64,000 nt of DNA from Hydractinia symbiolongicarpus (GCF_029227915.1 NC_079882.1:25113001-25177000); one strand, 5' to 3'; counted from the first letter of the stretch, positions 49,011-59,964 are shown. Made by a program: numbers and translations. The notes: generated from the sequence alone by a model not told the origin.

Positions 49011-49702
49011 CAAAAAATAACATTCCTATTCTAAGACACATTGGTTGCCTTTTGACATGTTGTCACTCGCCCACATGGGTTGAGTGTTGGAATAGTGTAG
49101 CCTTTTCGCTACCTCATCAAGCGATGGGGCATCCCCATATTCCTTATATTTAATTGGCACCTTGTGATCAATGTGCCACTCTCCGTAATTATCCTATGTC
49201 ATCCCCTCAGAAAACTGGGCTTCAATATGGGCCCGCTGCTTAGCCATATCGCACCCGAGGTACTTCTGAGAACTAAGCTCCTTGTTTCCCTTCAGGGCAT
49301 GGTAGGTTTGGCAGCGTACAACAGAAGCGAGATAGCAAGGAAAATTGCAAATAGGACAACGGGATCTTATCCTACCATGTTCGCTGCAAATGCTTCCACC
49401 CCCGCAGTCCTTACAGTGAGATCTCATCCTTTCATGTTTGCAGACGCTTCCACCCCCCACACTCTTTGCAAGTGGATCTCTGCCTTTGATGGTGGCAAAT
49501 TTGGCTTCCCCCACAGTCTTTGCACTCTGATCTTCGCCTACCAAGCTTACTGCAGATTTCTCCACCCCGGCAGTCCCGGCACCTTGATCCAATCTTTTGA
49601 TGGGGACCCTTTGTACGTTCCCGTGAAGCCCTCTTTATATCAAGGCATTTGATGCAACATTTAAAAAGTGTTTACATTTTGAACATTTCCTAGCCTCTTC
49701 CA
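49011..49702 (-). pseudogene. Zinc-ribbon repeat protein with C-terminal HNH nuclease, copy A, broken
   Basis: The start MEEARKCSKCKHF is followed by repeated zinc ribbons (CKHERMRSHCKDCGGGS, CSEHGRIRSRCPIC), the linker SSQKYLGCDM and HIEAQFSEGMT. Then, in another frame, comes an HNH-like tail with HIDHKVPI and YSNTQPMW. Such proteins occur in giant viruses and some Polintons; the nuclease role is inferred from the HIDH motif. Frameshifts lie near 49640, 49450 and 49195. Confidence 0.6.
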
Positions 49703-49803
49703 TGTTTTGATATTCCATCTTTTTGATATTCAATACCTTTTAACATACAGCCAAACTGGTCAATAGAGGAGGGGTTTGGAATCCACCACTTTTGAATACA
49801 ATT

Positions 49804-50634
49804 TTAACTACCCACAAGAGTAGTTAAAATCATGCCCATCTGTTTCGCGAGTTCCAAGAGGCGCTCATGCGTGTAATGCTCACCAAGCCTAAAATGTGTT
49901 ACCCTCTCCGGGTTTACCTCGATACTTCCACGTTCCCGGAGCCAATGGTAATGGACGATAGCATTTGGAGTCTCTGCTAGTACCACAATCTCACCCTTAG
50001 GGTAGTCGACGAGCTTACAGCTACATACATAGGTATAGCTACATACCCCTGTTGACAAGGTATTGGAATGGATCGTCGTTGTTCTTTTGTATAATGACCA
50101 TGCTGTTATCCTTGCCGGGATCTTCAAGGTGGGGCACGGCACGTTGCTGTAGCTCCTCAATTTCATCCCCAACATCACGGGCTGACTATCCCTGTCCTCA
50201 ATCTCATCATTGAGAAAGGTCATAACATTCTCCTTATCTCCAAGGGCTTGACGCAGCTCCTTGAGTTTATCCTGTAATTTTTCCACCCCCTTCCCGGCCA
50301 ACCATTTTGTCCAAGCTACGGCCTTAGGCTTCCTTGACCTGACGGTAATTTCCAACGCCCCGTCCAACGTGACAAATACATCATGGGGACTTTTCCATCC
50401 TCCTAGCATACCCGATCAGTTGTACCCGGTGGGTACAGCCGGTATACCCTCTATTTCTACCCTTGATATTGTCATATGACGATTAAGGCCATACTTGCTA
50501 GCATTTTGAATACAGAGGAATCTCTCGAGATCGGCACGCCTAAACAGAGGCTGACCTTGCTTATCGAACAAGGTCTCAATGGCTCCTGCGGGTATTGCGT
50601 TGAATAGGGCTAGCTGTGAAGATATTTTCTATAT
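49804..50634 (-). pseudogene. BRO-N domain protein with one in-frame stop
   Basis: The N-terminal part reads ETLFDKQGQPLFRRADLERF, then after one TGA at about 50417-50419 the frame continues MLGGWKSPHDVFVTLDGALE and AVAWTKWLAGKGVEKLQ. This is the BRO-N fold of baculovirus-type BRO proteins. A coiled-coil linker follows, then a C-terminal region (YPKGEIVVLAETPNAIVHYH) and the stop at 49804. Apart from the single stop it is one frame of about 275 codons. BRO proteins bind DNA; its role in a Polinton is unknown. Confidence 0.6.
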
Positions 50635-50663
50635 ACCAATGCTTGGCCAGAGGTTTTCGCCAT

Positions 50664-51175
50664 GGTCATTTTAATACCCTCCAAGTCCTAGGATGTTCCA
50701 ATGTCACGTACAAGTATGTATGCTTGGATTTTTTCAGCTCGTCCTTGATGTCATCCCAGTCCAAAATCATATTAGTCTCCTTGTCTATCATTTTCATATC
50801 CGACCGCTCACGATGAAACCAGAGGAACAAGGCCTTCTTCTGTCGTCTCAGATTTTTGGGCAAGCCGGTATATGACTGCGTGAGTAGCCATAAACTGTGC
50901 TTTCTGTGTCTACCTAAAATAGCCAATTCAAGCAGGTATTGCCTTTTTTGTCGAGACTTTTATTAGTTATGACGTCGTCAATCACAAACAGCGTGTCCTC
51001 TCCTGCCAACAATAAGGATAATTTCGATATCCATTCAAACAGGTCATTTCCTTACGGTACCTCTCGACGAGCCTTGCCTTCTCAGGGCTCTCTCCGATGA
51101 GCTCAATATGCCTGGGTATGATGTCGTATGTCAATAAGGTATACAAAAGTAGGTAAAATTCATCCTGTTAAAACC
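50664..51175 (-). pseudogene. Polinton genome-packaging ATPase (FtsK/HerA-like), truncated
   Basis: The frames read YLLLYTLLTYDIIPRHIELI, then Walker B LFVIDDV in a shifted frame, then LGRHRKHSLWLLTQSYTGLP and KKSKHTYLYVTLEHPRTW. The sensor stretch LLTQSYT is characteristic. The Walker A loop that should precede YLLLYTLL is absent; a zinc-ribbon fragment ends exactly there. It would pump element DNA into the capsid. Confidence 0.7.
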
Positions 51176-51388
51176 CTCTAATTTCCATATCAATAGCAAG
51201 AAGGTCTACTTTGTGTTCGATAATATGGTCTTTCCTTTTGACACCCTGCCTCTTCCTCGCTTTGGCCAGGCAGTCTATGCAGGCAGTCTGTGCAGCTTTT
51301 CGTTCGATTATCCCCCCCTGAGCCTGAAATTTTCTAAGGATAGAGAGAGCTTGCATTTTGAGCAGCTCTTAGTTTTGGGATCGATCAT
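51165..51388 (-). pseudogene. Third zinc-ribbon fragment, abutting the ATPase
   Basis: Starts MIDPKTKSCSKCKLSLSLEN, then CTDC, and after a one-base shift CIDCLAKARKRQG to a stop. It is the N-terminal end of the same family as copies A and B. It has no HNH part, and its end coincides with the loss of the ATPase N-terminus, which suggests a rearrangement. Confidence 0.45.
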
Positions 51389-51406
51389 TTATTGTTTGGT
51401 GACTAT

Positions 51407-52271
51407 TCCGAGACTTTTCGGTTGCCTTTTGAAATGTTATCACTCACCCACATAGGTTGAGTGTTGGTATAGTGTAGTCTTTTCGCTACCTCATCAAGCG
51501 ATGGGGCATCACCATTTTTTTGATACTAGATAGGCATCTTGTGATCAATGTGTCACCCCTTACCATAATTTTCCCAGGTCATACCTCAACAAACTGGACC
51601 TCAATATGGGTCCGCAGCGTAGCCATGTCGCATCCACGATAGTCCTGAAAACTAAGCTCCTTGTTTCACTTCAGAGCTTTGTGGGTTCGACATCGTACAT
51701 TATGGGCGAGATGTCCCGGAGGGTTGCAAATGGGGCAACATCGCCTTCGTTTTTCATAGTGGCAGACACTTCCACCCCCGCAGTCCTTGCACGTTGATCT
51801 TATCCCACCATTTTTGCAAATCTGGCTGCCTTTGCACTCTTTACATTGTTTCCTCATCCTTTGATGGTGGTAATACTGACTTCCCCTACATTCTTTGCAA
51901 TAGGCCCTCTGTGTTTCATGTTTACGAATCCCACTTCCCTTACAGTCCTTACATTCGGCCCTCACCCTTTGATGGGGCAGATTTGACTTCCTCCACAATC
52001 CTTGCATTATGCCCTATTTTTTGATGGCGGCATATATCTCTACCGCCGCATTCTTTACATTGTTTCCTCATCCTTTGATGGTGGCATATTTCACTTCCCC
52101 CGTACTCTTTACACTTGGATCACTGCCTTTGATGTGGGCACCTGTTGCTTTTCTTTGACGCCTTGGACACGTTCAAGCATTTGATACATGTCCTCGTTAG
52201 TTGACCATTTCCTTTGATCCTAAACTTGTCCAAAGAAAGATAGTGTTTGCATCTCGAGCAGCTCTTATCCA
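51407..52271 (-). pseudogene. Zinc-ribbon repeat protein with C-terminal HNH nuclease, copy B, broken
   Basis: Begins MDKSCSRCKHYLSLDKF, then runs of C-x(4)-H-x(3-4)-R-x-x-C-x-x-C ribbons such as CHHQRMRKQCKECGG, CKNGGIRSTCKDCGG and RRRCCPICNPPG. The tail has DYRGCDMATLRTHIE, HIDHKMPI and a TNTQPMW stretch, and stops at 51407. Breaks include an in-frame stop near 52130, frame changes near 52010 and 51665, and a stop near 51526. It is clearly a paralogue of copy A. Confidence 0.6.
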
Positions 52272-52322
52272 TATATTGACTCGTTTTTGTCCTTGAGACA
52301 AACAGGAGTTTTTACTGGACAC

Positions 52323-52577
52323 TTATTTAGGCTTCGGCACGATACTTGCAGGTAACCACCCTTTTTTGATGGCCATTTCACGACTAGCCCGGCCTGCTGC
52401 AAAATAGGCCACCATCTTAATGACGTTGTTGGTATCCATTTTTGTAGATAGCCTTGTTATGTCCAAAAATTTCTTACTTGCCATGGCATAGGCGAAGGTG
52501 AATCCAAGGTCTACCACTGTCTCATAGAGCATGTCCAAAATCTCCTTTTCCTTTGGTGTTACGTTGCTTGCACTCAT
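52323..52577 (-). CDS. Polinton small protein with hydrophobic segments, unknown
   Basis: Intact, 84 codons: KEKEILDMLYETVVDLGFTF, then a second weakly hydrophobic segment IKMVAYFAAGRASREMA and KKGWLP near the end. It starts 4 bases after the stop of the next gene upstream (52581), so they form a tight unit. Confidence 0.55.
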   Translation of the reverse strand: MSASNVTPKEKEILDMLYETVVDLGFTFAYAMASKKFLDITRLSTKMDTNNVIKMVAYFAAGRASREMAIKKGWLPASIVPKPK

Positions 52578-52580
52578 TTA

Positions 52581-52937
52581 TTATTGCTGCTTTTTGAAAA
52601 TATCGATCTGAGACTGAGTTTTGCCTTGTTTCCCCTGATGAGGCTCTGGTGCGGGGTTTTGAGATTCATTTTTACCCCTACTAAACATATACCAGACGCC
52701 TATGGCAAGCACAGTAAAAGTCCCTACTCCATAAAGGTATACATCCGTTGACTTGCTAGAACCTACCGCAGGTTCTTGATCATCCTGTGAAGGTTCTTTG
52801 CCCACGTTCTTCTTTAAGTCGACCTTATTCTTCCTATTCCATTCCGCAAGTCTCTTGCCACCCGCAACACGACCCTCGTTCTTCGGTGGTTTTGTTTTAA
52901 CCCTCTCCTTTTGTTCTTTATGAACTTCTTCACTCAT
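52581..52937 (-). CDS. Polinton small single-pass membrane protein, unknown
   Basis: Intact, 118 codons: a basic N-terminal half (GRVAGGKRLAEWNRKNK), one transmembrane helix near residues 66-84 (LYGVGTFTVLAIGVWYMF) and a polar tail ending QSQIDIFKKQQ. No named family; perhaps virion-associated. Confidence 0.55.
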   Translation of the reverse strand: MSEEVHKEQKERVKTKPPKNEGRVAGGKRLAEWNRKNKVDLKKNVGKEPSQDDQEPAVGSSKSTDVYLYGVGTFTVLAIGVWYMFSRGKNESQNPAPEPHQGKQGKTQSQIDIFKKQQ

Positions 52938-52994
52938 TTATATTATAGCACTGTCTCCGCCTCCTCCACCTCCTTCTCCGCATCCTTCTTCTTT

Positions 52995-53331
52995 TTACTC
53001 ATATGGACCGTATGACCCACCACGAGAAGTGGTACTAAACACCTCCCGATGGTACAGTATACTAGTATTCCCAGATCGGTCATGGATAATAGGGTCCCAG
53101 ATAATAGGGTTTTCTTTGATATCTCGACGTAATTCATCCACACTGTCTATATCTACAAAGTTTGAGGCCATGCTAACATACAGGCTTATAACATGGGTAG
53201 ACAGTGCCCTAGCTGTTTTCTCCCCCTTCTCGCGGAGTTCTCGTTGTACGTAATCGGTATGGACCTTGTCGATTTCTTCATCGGTAGCCTTGTCAATGGA
53301 GCCCTGTATATTTTTTGAGTAGTAGGTTGTT
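52995..53331 (-). CDS. Polinton hypothetical protein, 5' end missing
   Basis: One open frame ending at a TAA at 52995. It contains KATDEEIDKVHTDYVQREL, KTARALSTHVISLYV and IIWDPIIHDRSGNTSILYHR. No Met occurs before an internal one, and a stop lies upstream near 53331, so the start is probably lost by frameshift. Confidence 0.4.
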
Positions 53332-53551
53332 TTGCTCGTACGTAACTATACCCTGATTGTGTACCCGGAAGCCTACATTTTTGGCCATATCTAAACCCCC
53401 CTCAGCGCACTCATGTATCTACTGTCACAGCATTCTGTCTCTTTCACATGCCCTTATAGGAAAATTTAGTACCCTTTTTACCTTCAACAAAGTAGCACTT
53501 GGCTGTCAGGGCAATCATCCGAAACCCAATAAATTCCGCTTTAAATAACCC

Positions 53552-56500
53552 TCCTGCTCGACTCGAGTCTTATCGGTGACGAGTCAGTTTTTTACGTCTT
53601 TGTCGTACACGCCAAGCAGTTTGGGTCGAACAACATCTCTCAACTCTTCTCCGAAAGATGGCAAAATACGCACTGTCAGTGTCCATGTAAATGTACTCAA
53701 AGTCTCGACAATTCACGTATTTGTCCAGAAAATCATAGTAAAATTCGAGCATGCGGAGTTTGGCCAATTGATATACCGCGATACCACACTGGTAAGGTCT
53801 ATCGATAGTACACTTGTGTTTGCCCCTTCTAAGCTCATACGCATTTCCAATCTCTTCAAGGTCTTCGAGGTACGGGCTTTGCAGGGCTGCATCAACCTCC
53901 TTTTCACCCCTCGTAAACGTAGTAATTGCGTGCCTCGCCAAATCTTCAATTATCTTGCCGTAGAAGCTCTTCCCTTTCAGCTTGGCCGTATCTCCCGCAA
54001 TACGTTTGTTGGGGTCTTTATCAGCCTGTCGTCGTACATCAGCAATCTCTTCTGGGAAGCATTCAAAGGGCCCACCTCTAGCATACTTGAGAAACTGGTA
54101 AAAGGCAGTCACTTTCATCCCATGGTCAAGGTACCATTTTAGCGCAGGGGTATACAGTAGGATTTTTTCAGCCCTCATCAACCCCAGAAGCTTACGTGTA
54201 CCCGGAACACGCTTGTGACCCGTAGTTTTTAAGTATTTGATCATCAGGTATCTCCTTGACGACAAACAGGGGAGCCATTTCACTAAACTTTTTGCGCAGA
54301 TTTTTGGGTACCTCAATATCAACCTGGGCAAACCTAAACAACGATCCATCTACCACGCGCTAGTATCTCTAAGTTATGTGCTGATGTCGGTGTGGCCACC
54401 TTGATCAGCTATTCCTTTCCACAAGAAAAGTCTAGCATCAGGGTACTCGAGTAGTGCATGTTTGCACTATACCCTAGAATGGTCTTGCATTTGTGGGGAT
54501 CGCTGTACACCTGAGATCTGATACTCGTCACGTCTCGTTCGTGGTATCTACAGAATACGATCGCGGGACCCCCCACCATCCCCCTCCGTAGGATCTCGTA
54601 GGCTTCATTCCTTGTACATTTTTTACATGTTTTCCGTACCTCCTTGCAGGCCTTACAAGTCTTGCTATAACAAGAGTCCTTACACCTATCCCTGCATGGT
54701 TCTCCCAGAGCGTATAGCTCTAACTTTGGGTTCAGCCGTAGAGACTTGTTCAATACGTACCGCATCAACACGCCTGGAATACCGACCGCGTCCTACAAAA
54801 TATCTATCTTGTCATCGTATTACTGCAACTTCGTCTTGTCAACGGCTTTAATGAGCGGTTTCACATCGGCCAGGTTGTATTCACGCAACCAGTCCATCAT
54901 CGTGACGCACCCTCGCCTGTAAAACTCAGCGCGGAATGTCTTGTACTCTTTGCGAGATAGTTTGTGTTTTCCCACTTAGCTGGCTATAAAGGTCGACCGT
55001 GAGCCACAGGTCCACCATGGTTCAACTTCTCGTGGCTCGTCAACCATTCATACGGAAACACAAGCTTTTCAAGCTTACATTCCAACGACTTGCACCAACC
55101 TTCATAGCTTAGACCAGGAGCAAGGAAATTTTTGATATCTAGAAATTAAAAACCTTGAGGTGGTGAGGAGCATGTAGCCGTTATCTTTTTTCGCCACCTT
55201 GATCTTATCGGCTTGCGCGATCTCTTCGACAAAATACCGCTTGATCAGGTTGATGTCATACTTGCCAGAATTATACCCTATAACTGCTACTTGAATTACC
55301 TACTCGTTTTACAGCCCCTGGTTCTTTTTGGAGAGCATGTCAAAGTCGTCGGGCTTCGGGTACATTCTCTCAACCTCTTTCACAATCAGGGTATGCCTCT
55401 TTTGCAGCTCTTTCACAACCTGTTTGATCAAGACCTTGGGATTTTCGTGCTTGATGAACGTCGGGTCCTCATTCAAATTATCGACAATGCCAACACTTAT
55501 CGGAACATGTCTCGAATGTTATGTTAGATCGGATGTTTGCTGGTAATTTAAAGGTAATAGGAGGGCCTCAAAATCAAATACCAGGTAGTGAGGATATGGT
55601 CTAAATTCCTTCTGAAAGTACCTCTTGATTTTGGGTGGTTTCTCGCATTCCCAAGCCGTGACGAGGCCGTAGCCCTTTTCCCGTATCATCCTTTCTTTAG
55701 ACAGGGTTGCGATGTAATGAGCCCTGTCCGCTTTGGTTCTCTTGGGCAGACAGGGACAGCCGTGCCACCTGCAGCCGTTGTACTCGTAAACGGTGTTTGA
55801 AATAGGCTCATACCCATCCATTTTCCACTCCCTTTTGCCATCACGGATAACACGCTCACCACGATGACCGCATAAGGCATGATGGATATGCCTTCCGGTT
55901 TGTTTTGCCACATATTCTATCCATTTTCATGCATCATAGCTAAAACCCTCATCGGAAAAGGCCTTCTCAGTCCTACCCGGCATACGTTTGACCTTCCCCC
56001 CTTTGCAAATGATTGTCGTCTTAACACCCTCGCATTCGTTCCTTTTATGTCGTGTAAGAGAAAAGGCGTAATTAAACTTCTGTTTACATACCTCGCATTC
56101 CCAGTGTTGGGTCAGCACATCTAAATCTTTGATGTAAAAACAGTGCCCGTCCAGCATACCAAGATTGATGCCATCCAAACCTTTTTTGTGTTGCTTTTGA
56201 CCATAGACGAGTCGCAAAGACCCTAATATTGACCTTGAATTGTTTTGCAACGCCCTTAAAATCCACCAGCCTTGTGGGGCGCACGTCCTTACACCCGGGA
56301 TTGGGGTTCTCGTAGTAATCTCGGGCCAGGGCAAGGGCTATTTTTGTTGTTCCGTTCCCGTGCTACATCTTCCCTCTCCTTTACCGCAAGACATCCCCAG
56401 AAGCATAGGTTGTCCGTTCTGGCATCTTCACCATCCATGGCGTAGATGTACAGAGGGCCGCATTCCAAAAGAGGTTCATGCGTACTTATCACATTGATCT

Positions 56501-57219
56501 GTACGTTATCAAAAACAATTTTTCCCTCATATGCTCCCGGGGTCTTGGTGGTCCTAACAGGTGGTAAATAAGCCTTAGTCCAAAACTCGTGATCCTGCAG
56601 ATCGAGGCGCTTCATTTCGCATTCTTCTACGAACGCTTCGATTTCCGCTTTACTTGACAGCGACCTGGAGCTCTTAGTTTTGTGGTAATCAGACACATCG
56701 CCCCCACCCTTGTAAATATGACAGCCGAAGCTGTACACAACCTTAACGCGCATGTCCACGTGTGGTGTAATGTTTTGGATAATCGCGTCCTTTAGAGGTT
56801 GGTTTAGATGCTTGTTGAAACGCCATGTTTTGTTCCTATTTCAGACACATCGCCCCCACCCTTGTAAATATGACAGCCAAAGCTGTATACAACCTTAACG
56901 CGCATTTCCACGTGTGGTGTAATTTTTTGGATAATCGCGACCTTTATAGGTTGGTTTAGATGCTTGTTGAAACGCCGTCTTTTGATCCTATTTCCATCCT
57001 CCAACATCTGGATATCGTCCTCGGGGCCTTGACATTCAATATCCTCCACGTAGTCCTCCCTTGCTTCCTGTTCAATCTCATCGTGAAGCGTTGTACCTCC
57101 CGAAACTTGTTCCTTTGCATTGTTGTAATCGATCGATCGGCAAGGGCGTCGCGAGTTGCTGCCACTGGTGCTGACAAGGTGCTATATAGTTTACTGATGG
57201 CATTCTTAAACCAACTCAT
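53552..57219 (-). pseudogene. Polinton protein-primed family B DNA polymerase, multiply broken
   Basis: Begins MSWFKNAISKLYSTL at 57219. In order along the minus strand: DIQMLEDGNRIK, VKVVYSFGCHIYKGGG, a Cys/His zinc motif (CEVCKQKFNYAFSLTRHKR, about 56.05 kb), VYEYNGCRWHGCPCLPKRTK, the exonuclease motif HYLVFDFEALL (55.57 kb), GGPAIVFCRYHE, LKGKSFYGKIIED (motif B, about 53.95 kb) and YIYMDTDSAYFA (motif C, 53.68 kb). Frames change at least five times, and a 152-bp tandem duplication lies near 56.84 kb. It would copy the element from terminal proteins. Confidence 0.85.
56691..56994. repeat. 152-bp tandem duplication inside the polymerase gene
   Basis: 56691-56842 and 56843-56994 are about 93% identical, both beginning AGACACATCGCCCCCACC. 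The unit is not a multiple of three, so the duplication shifts the frame. Confidence 0.85.
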
Positions 57220-57279
57220 CTTTATTATATACACATTTCAACAAATTCAGAGGATTTCATTCTGCCCAACTAACACAGT

Positions 57280-57543
57280 TATTCCCCTTTTTACTGCGCA
57301 TTCGTTAATTTTCATCGCTTTTTAGGGAATTTCCCCTACTCATTTTTGTATGATAGAGACTTAACCTTGAATTCCATGACTCACCACCGCATGTTAGGGA
57401 TTTTTCATGCATATTAATAGATTTTTATGCAATAAGGCGTGACGAAAAGTTGTGACGTCATAAGTGAAATTGTGTATGATGTTTTTATGAGAGTTTGACC
57501 GTGTTTTTAAAAAGTGTGGTTATATTCCATCCCTACTCTAGCT
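57280..57543. repeat. Right terminal inverted repeat of the Polinton
   Basis: Mirror of the left repeat. The divergence between the two (for example AACGCATGCGCAG against AACGAATGCGCAG) shows the copy has been static for some time, or that the ends recombined from different copies. Confidence 0.9.
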
Positions 57544-59225
57544 TAACCTTTCCAAAAATAAAACTTTCTTGGATTTTTTTTTATTGGAGAAGATAAAAAA
57601 GAATTAGAAAAACTCATGCACGTTTCAGTAAGACGAAGGACACTTTTCGATTACACGCTTTTTTATACAAGAAAAGGCTTAGAACCTGAGGCTCAACATT
57701 TGAAAATATTAAGAAACTTAGCTATGCTCAGTTTCTAAAGCTCCTCCAGACCATAAACTATTACAGAATATTTTACAGTGAGCTCTTGGCATTTTTTTTA
57801 GTTCGTCAAATAGCAGACAAAACTAGAACTATATATTAACAAAGAAACAACCCTTCATTCCCAAAAGCGATATGAATTATCAGAAAGCAATACTCATACT
57901 ACTAACACAGCACTAGTATATATCACTGTACAGGGGATTAATGACTTAAAGAAAATAGGAAAAAAATAGGAAGAAAAAAAAGAAACTTGAGCCTCAGTAG
58001 CCAAAACTGGTTTCTTATACAAAAAAAAAATCGTGTAGTGAGTCACCCCTTATAATGATGTTTACATGGATTTCCATCATTTGAATTGTTTCAAGGATTT
58101 TTTAGATAAAACTGAACTTTCAAAAGACGATAGTTCGCGATTAATTTTTGTTATTTCCAAATGATTATTATTAATGAAGGTTGGAGTGTAATGCGTGCTT
58201 ATTTTTAGTTGCGTTATCAACAAAGATATACCGCCGATATAAGTTCCTTGAAGCCACAAAGAAAAAACATAAGTACAATCCGGGACAATATATTAGGAAC
58301 TTTTGAGAAAAATCCTCTTCCGCCCCCTTCCCCCTATTTCAATGTTACCGGTCTGTAGACTGGTTATAAGCACATTGCAGCATTGAAATAGGGGGAAGTG
58401 GGTGTGACCAGGGTAAAAACATGGAAAATGTGAAAAGTTCCAATATATTTTGTCCGGATTGTAAATTTATCTTGCACTGTGCACTTTTTACTTGATTAGC
58501 TGATATAGCGCAAAAAGATTATACCAAAATGTTGTTACAGTTTTAGAACACAGTTTAAAAATGCTGAACACTCTCACAATCAGAGAGATTAGAGCATCAG
58601 GGGAACAAATTACCGTCACGGCTATTTTTTTTTTGTAGGTTTTAGTTTCAATCAAAGGAAAAAAGCGACAAAGCTTGACGGTCTGAGATAATCTTTAAAC
58701 ATTGATAAATATTTTTGTTACCAGAAAACAGTCGCAAATAAACAAATTCTGACCGATTTCACATGAGAAATTCATGAAGGCAAAAACAGAAAGCATGGCA
58801 AGACTGTTATTGTATAATCTTGCTATAGTTACAATAAAAGAACACAATGATTATATACAGATGTTCCACGTTCTAACAAAAAATACATTAAATCAACAGC
58901 CTCGTTCCCAGGAACTTTTTTGATGTCGAAGACAGCGCGAACAAAACGACTAACATTTGAATAAATTTTAAAAAAAGGTAATATTGTGCAAATTTTAACT
59001 AGTTTAACTTAGAATCACTTCTTCCACCTGTCTCCGACACAAAAAAAATTGATTAAAGGTCCTGGTAACAAGGTTGATTAAATTGATCAGCAATTCTACT
59101 TATTACCTGCTTACTGACAAAAAAAGCGCACTGTAACACACAACAGACACGATTAAATGAAAGTAGAGAATGAACAGATACATGGTACGTTAGAAAGTTC
59201 ACACATTAAATCTGATCTATCTGGC
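57544..59225. other. Intergenic DNA between the Polinton and INCENP
   Basis: AT-rich, with one foldback element at 58274-58463 and no recognisable gene. Confidence 0.5.
58274..58463. mobile_element. Foldback (hairpin) element, 190 bp
   Basis: Outer arms TACAATCCGGGACAATATAT at 58274 and the matching reverse complement ending at 58463; inner arms CTTCCCCCTATTTCAATG (58330-58347) and its near-perfect complement (58380-58397). Nearly the whole element folds on itself. The TA ends suggest a TA target. Confidence 0.6.
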
Positions 59226-59231
59226 TTTATT
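59226..59231 (-). promoter_or_regulatory. Candidate polyadenylation signal of INCENP
   Basis: AATAAA on the minus strand 103 bases beyond the stop codon, at a usual distance. Confidence 0.5.
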
Positions 59232-59333
59232 GTTTTCCGCGACTTTCTAAAAAAATATCCAGTTAATGCAATGGAGCTGTGCGGTATAAAACGTCCTATA
59301 TACAATAATGTTAAAATCGAGTAAATGTCCCGT

Positions 59334-59964
59334 CTATTTCACCTGATAACTACTATTTTTTAAAATTGGTGACGTCCAATGCGCGGAACTAGTTCTTTTA
59401 AAGTATCTCTCCTTTTTTTTCTGAAATATTTTATCAAGGCGACACGGTTCCATACAATTTATAAATATCAAGTCTGGATCAATGTTTGTGTAAAATTGCT
59501 GCATTAGCTGAGTTTTTAAATTCATTCCTTGTGCCCATGAAGGTATCCTCTTCGAAGGTTCACATTCGTCATCCGTTGAATCGTCGCTCGACAAATCGTC
59601 GATGCCATAGGAGGTATAAGTAGACTCTCGAATCATCAGAGGAACGCAGGGTGGATTGTACGACGACAAAGCTTTTTTAACATTGTAAGCTGCTGGCGAT
59701 TTCACAGAAAGAGCGTTAACACTAGGGGGCTTAAAGTTGTTTTTAAGCGCTGCCCTTGGTGAACTTCTTAACGCATTCTGAGCGTTCACCAGTACTTTAC
59801 CATTAAATTGACCACCTTTGACCTGTTTATCCTGATGTATTTGCTTTTTGATTTCTTCTCGTAATTTGTCTTTCGCACGCTCGCGTTCTTGCTCTAATTT
59901 TCTTGCTGCTTCTATCTCACTTTCAGCTTGTTTTAACCTTTCCTCGCGCTTTTGTTTCTCCAGC
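59334..59964 (-). CDS. INCENP: INCENP last exon: end of coiled coil, linker and IN-box
   Basis: Opens with the end of the charged helix (LEKQKREERLKQAESEIEAA). A linker with SSDDSTDDECEPS follows. Then the IN-box: RIPSWAQGMNLKTQLMQQFY, DKIFQKKKERYFKRTSSAHW and TSPILK. The Trp of PSWAQG and the RTSSA stretch are the parts that bind Aurora B and are phosphorylated by it in known INCENPs. The protein ends 10 residues after TSPIL. Confidence 0.92.

Larger units (their letters stand above)
43729..57543. mobile_element. Polinton/Maverick element, 13.8 kb, degenerate
   Basis: Terminal inverted repeats of about 265 bp: 43729-43998 and 57280-57543, starting AGCTAGAGTAGGGATGG on both strands. Inside are the diagnostic Polinton genes: protein-primed DNA polymerase B, retroviral-type integrase, packaging ATPase and major capsid protein, plus small genes. 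Genes point right at 44-49 kb (one small minus-strand gene at 45.1-45.4 kb is the exception) and left from 57.2 to 49.0 kb. G+C content rises sharply inside. An adenain-type protease was not found. The flanks share only the palindromic CTAG/AGCT, so the target duplication is ambiguous. Most genes carry frameshifts or stops. Confidence 0.93.

Noticed and set aside
53576-54142. Plus-strand frame of 188 codons
   Set aside because: It is the antisense of the polymerase palm region, which has unmistakable catalytic motifs on the minus strand.
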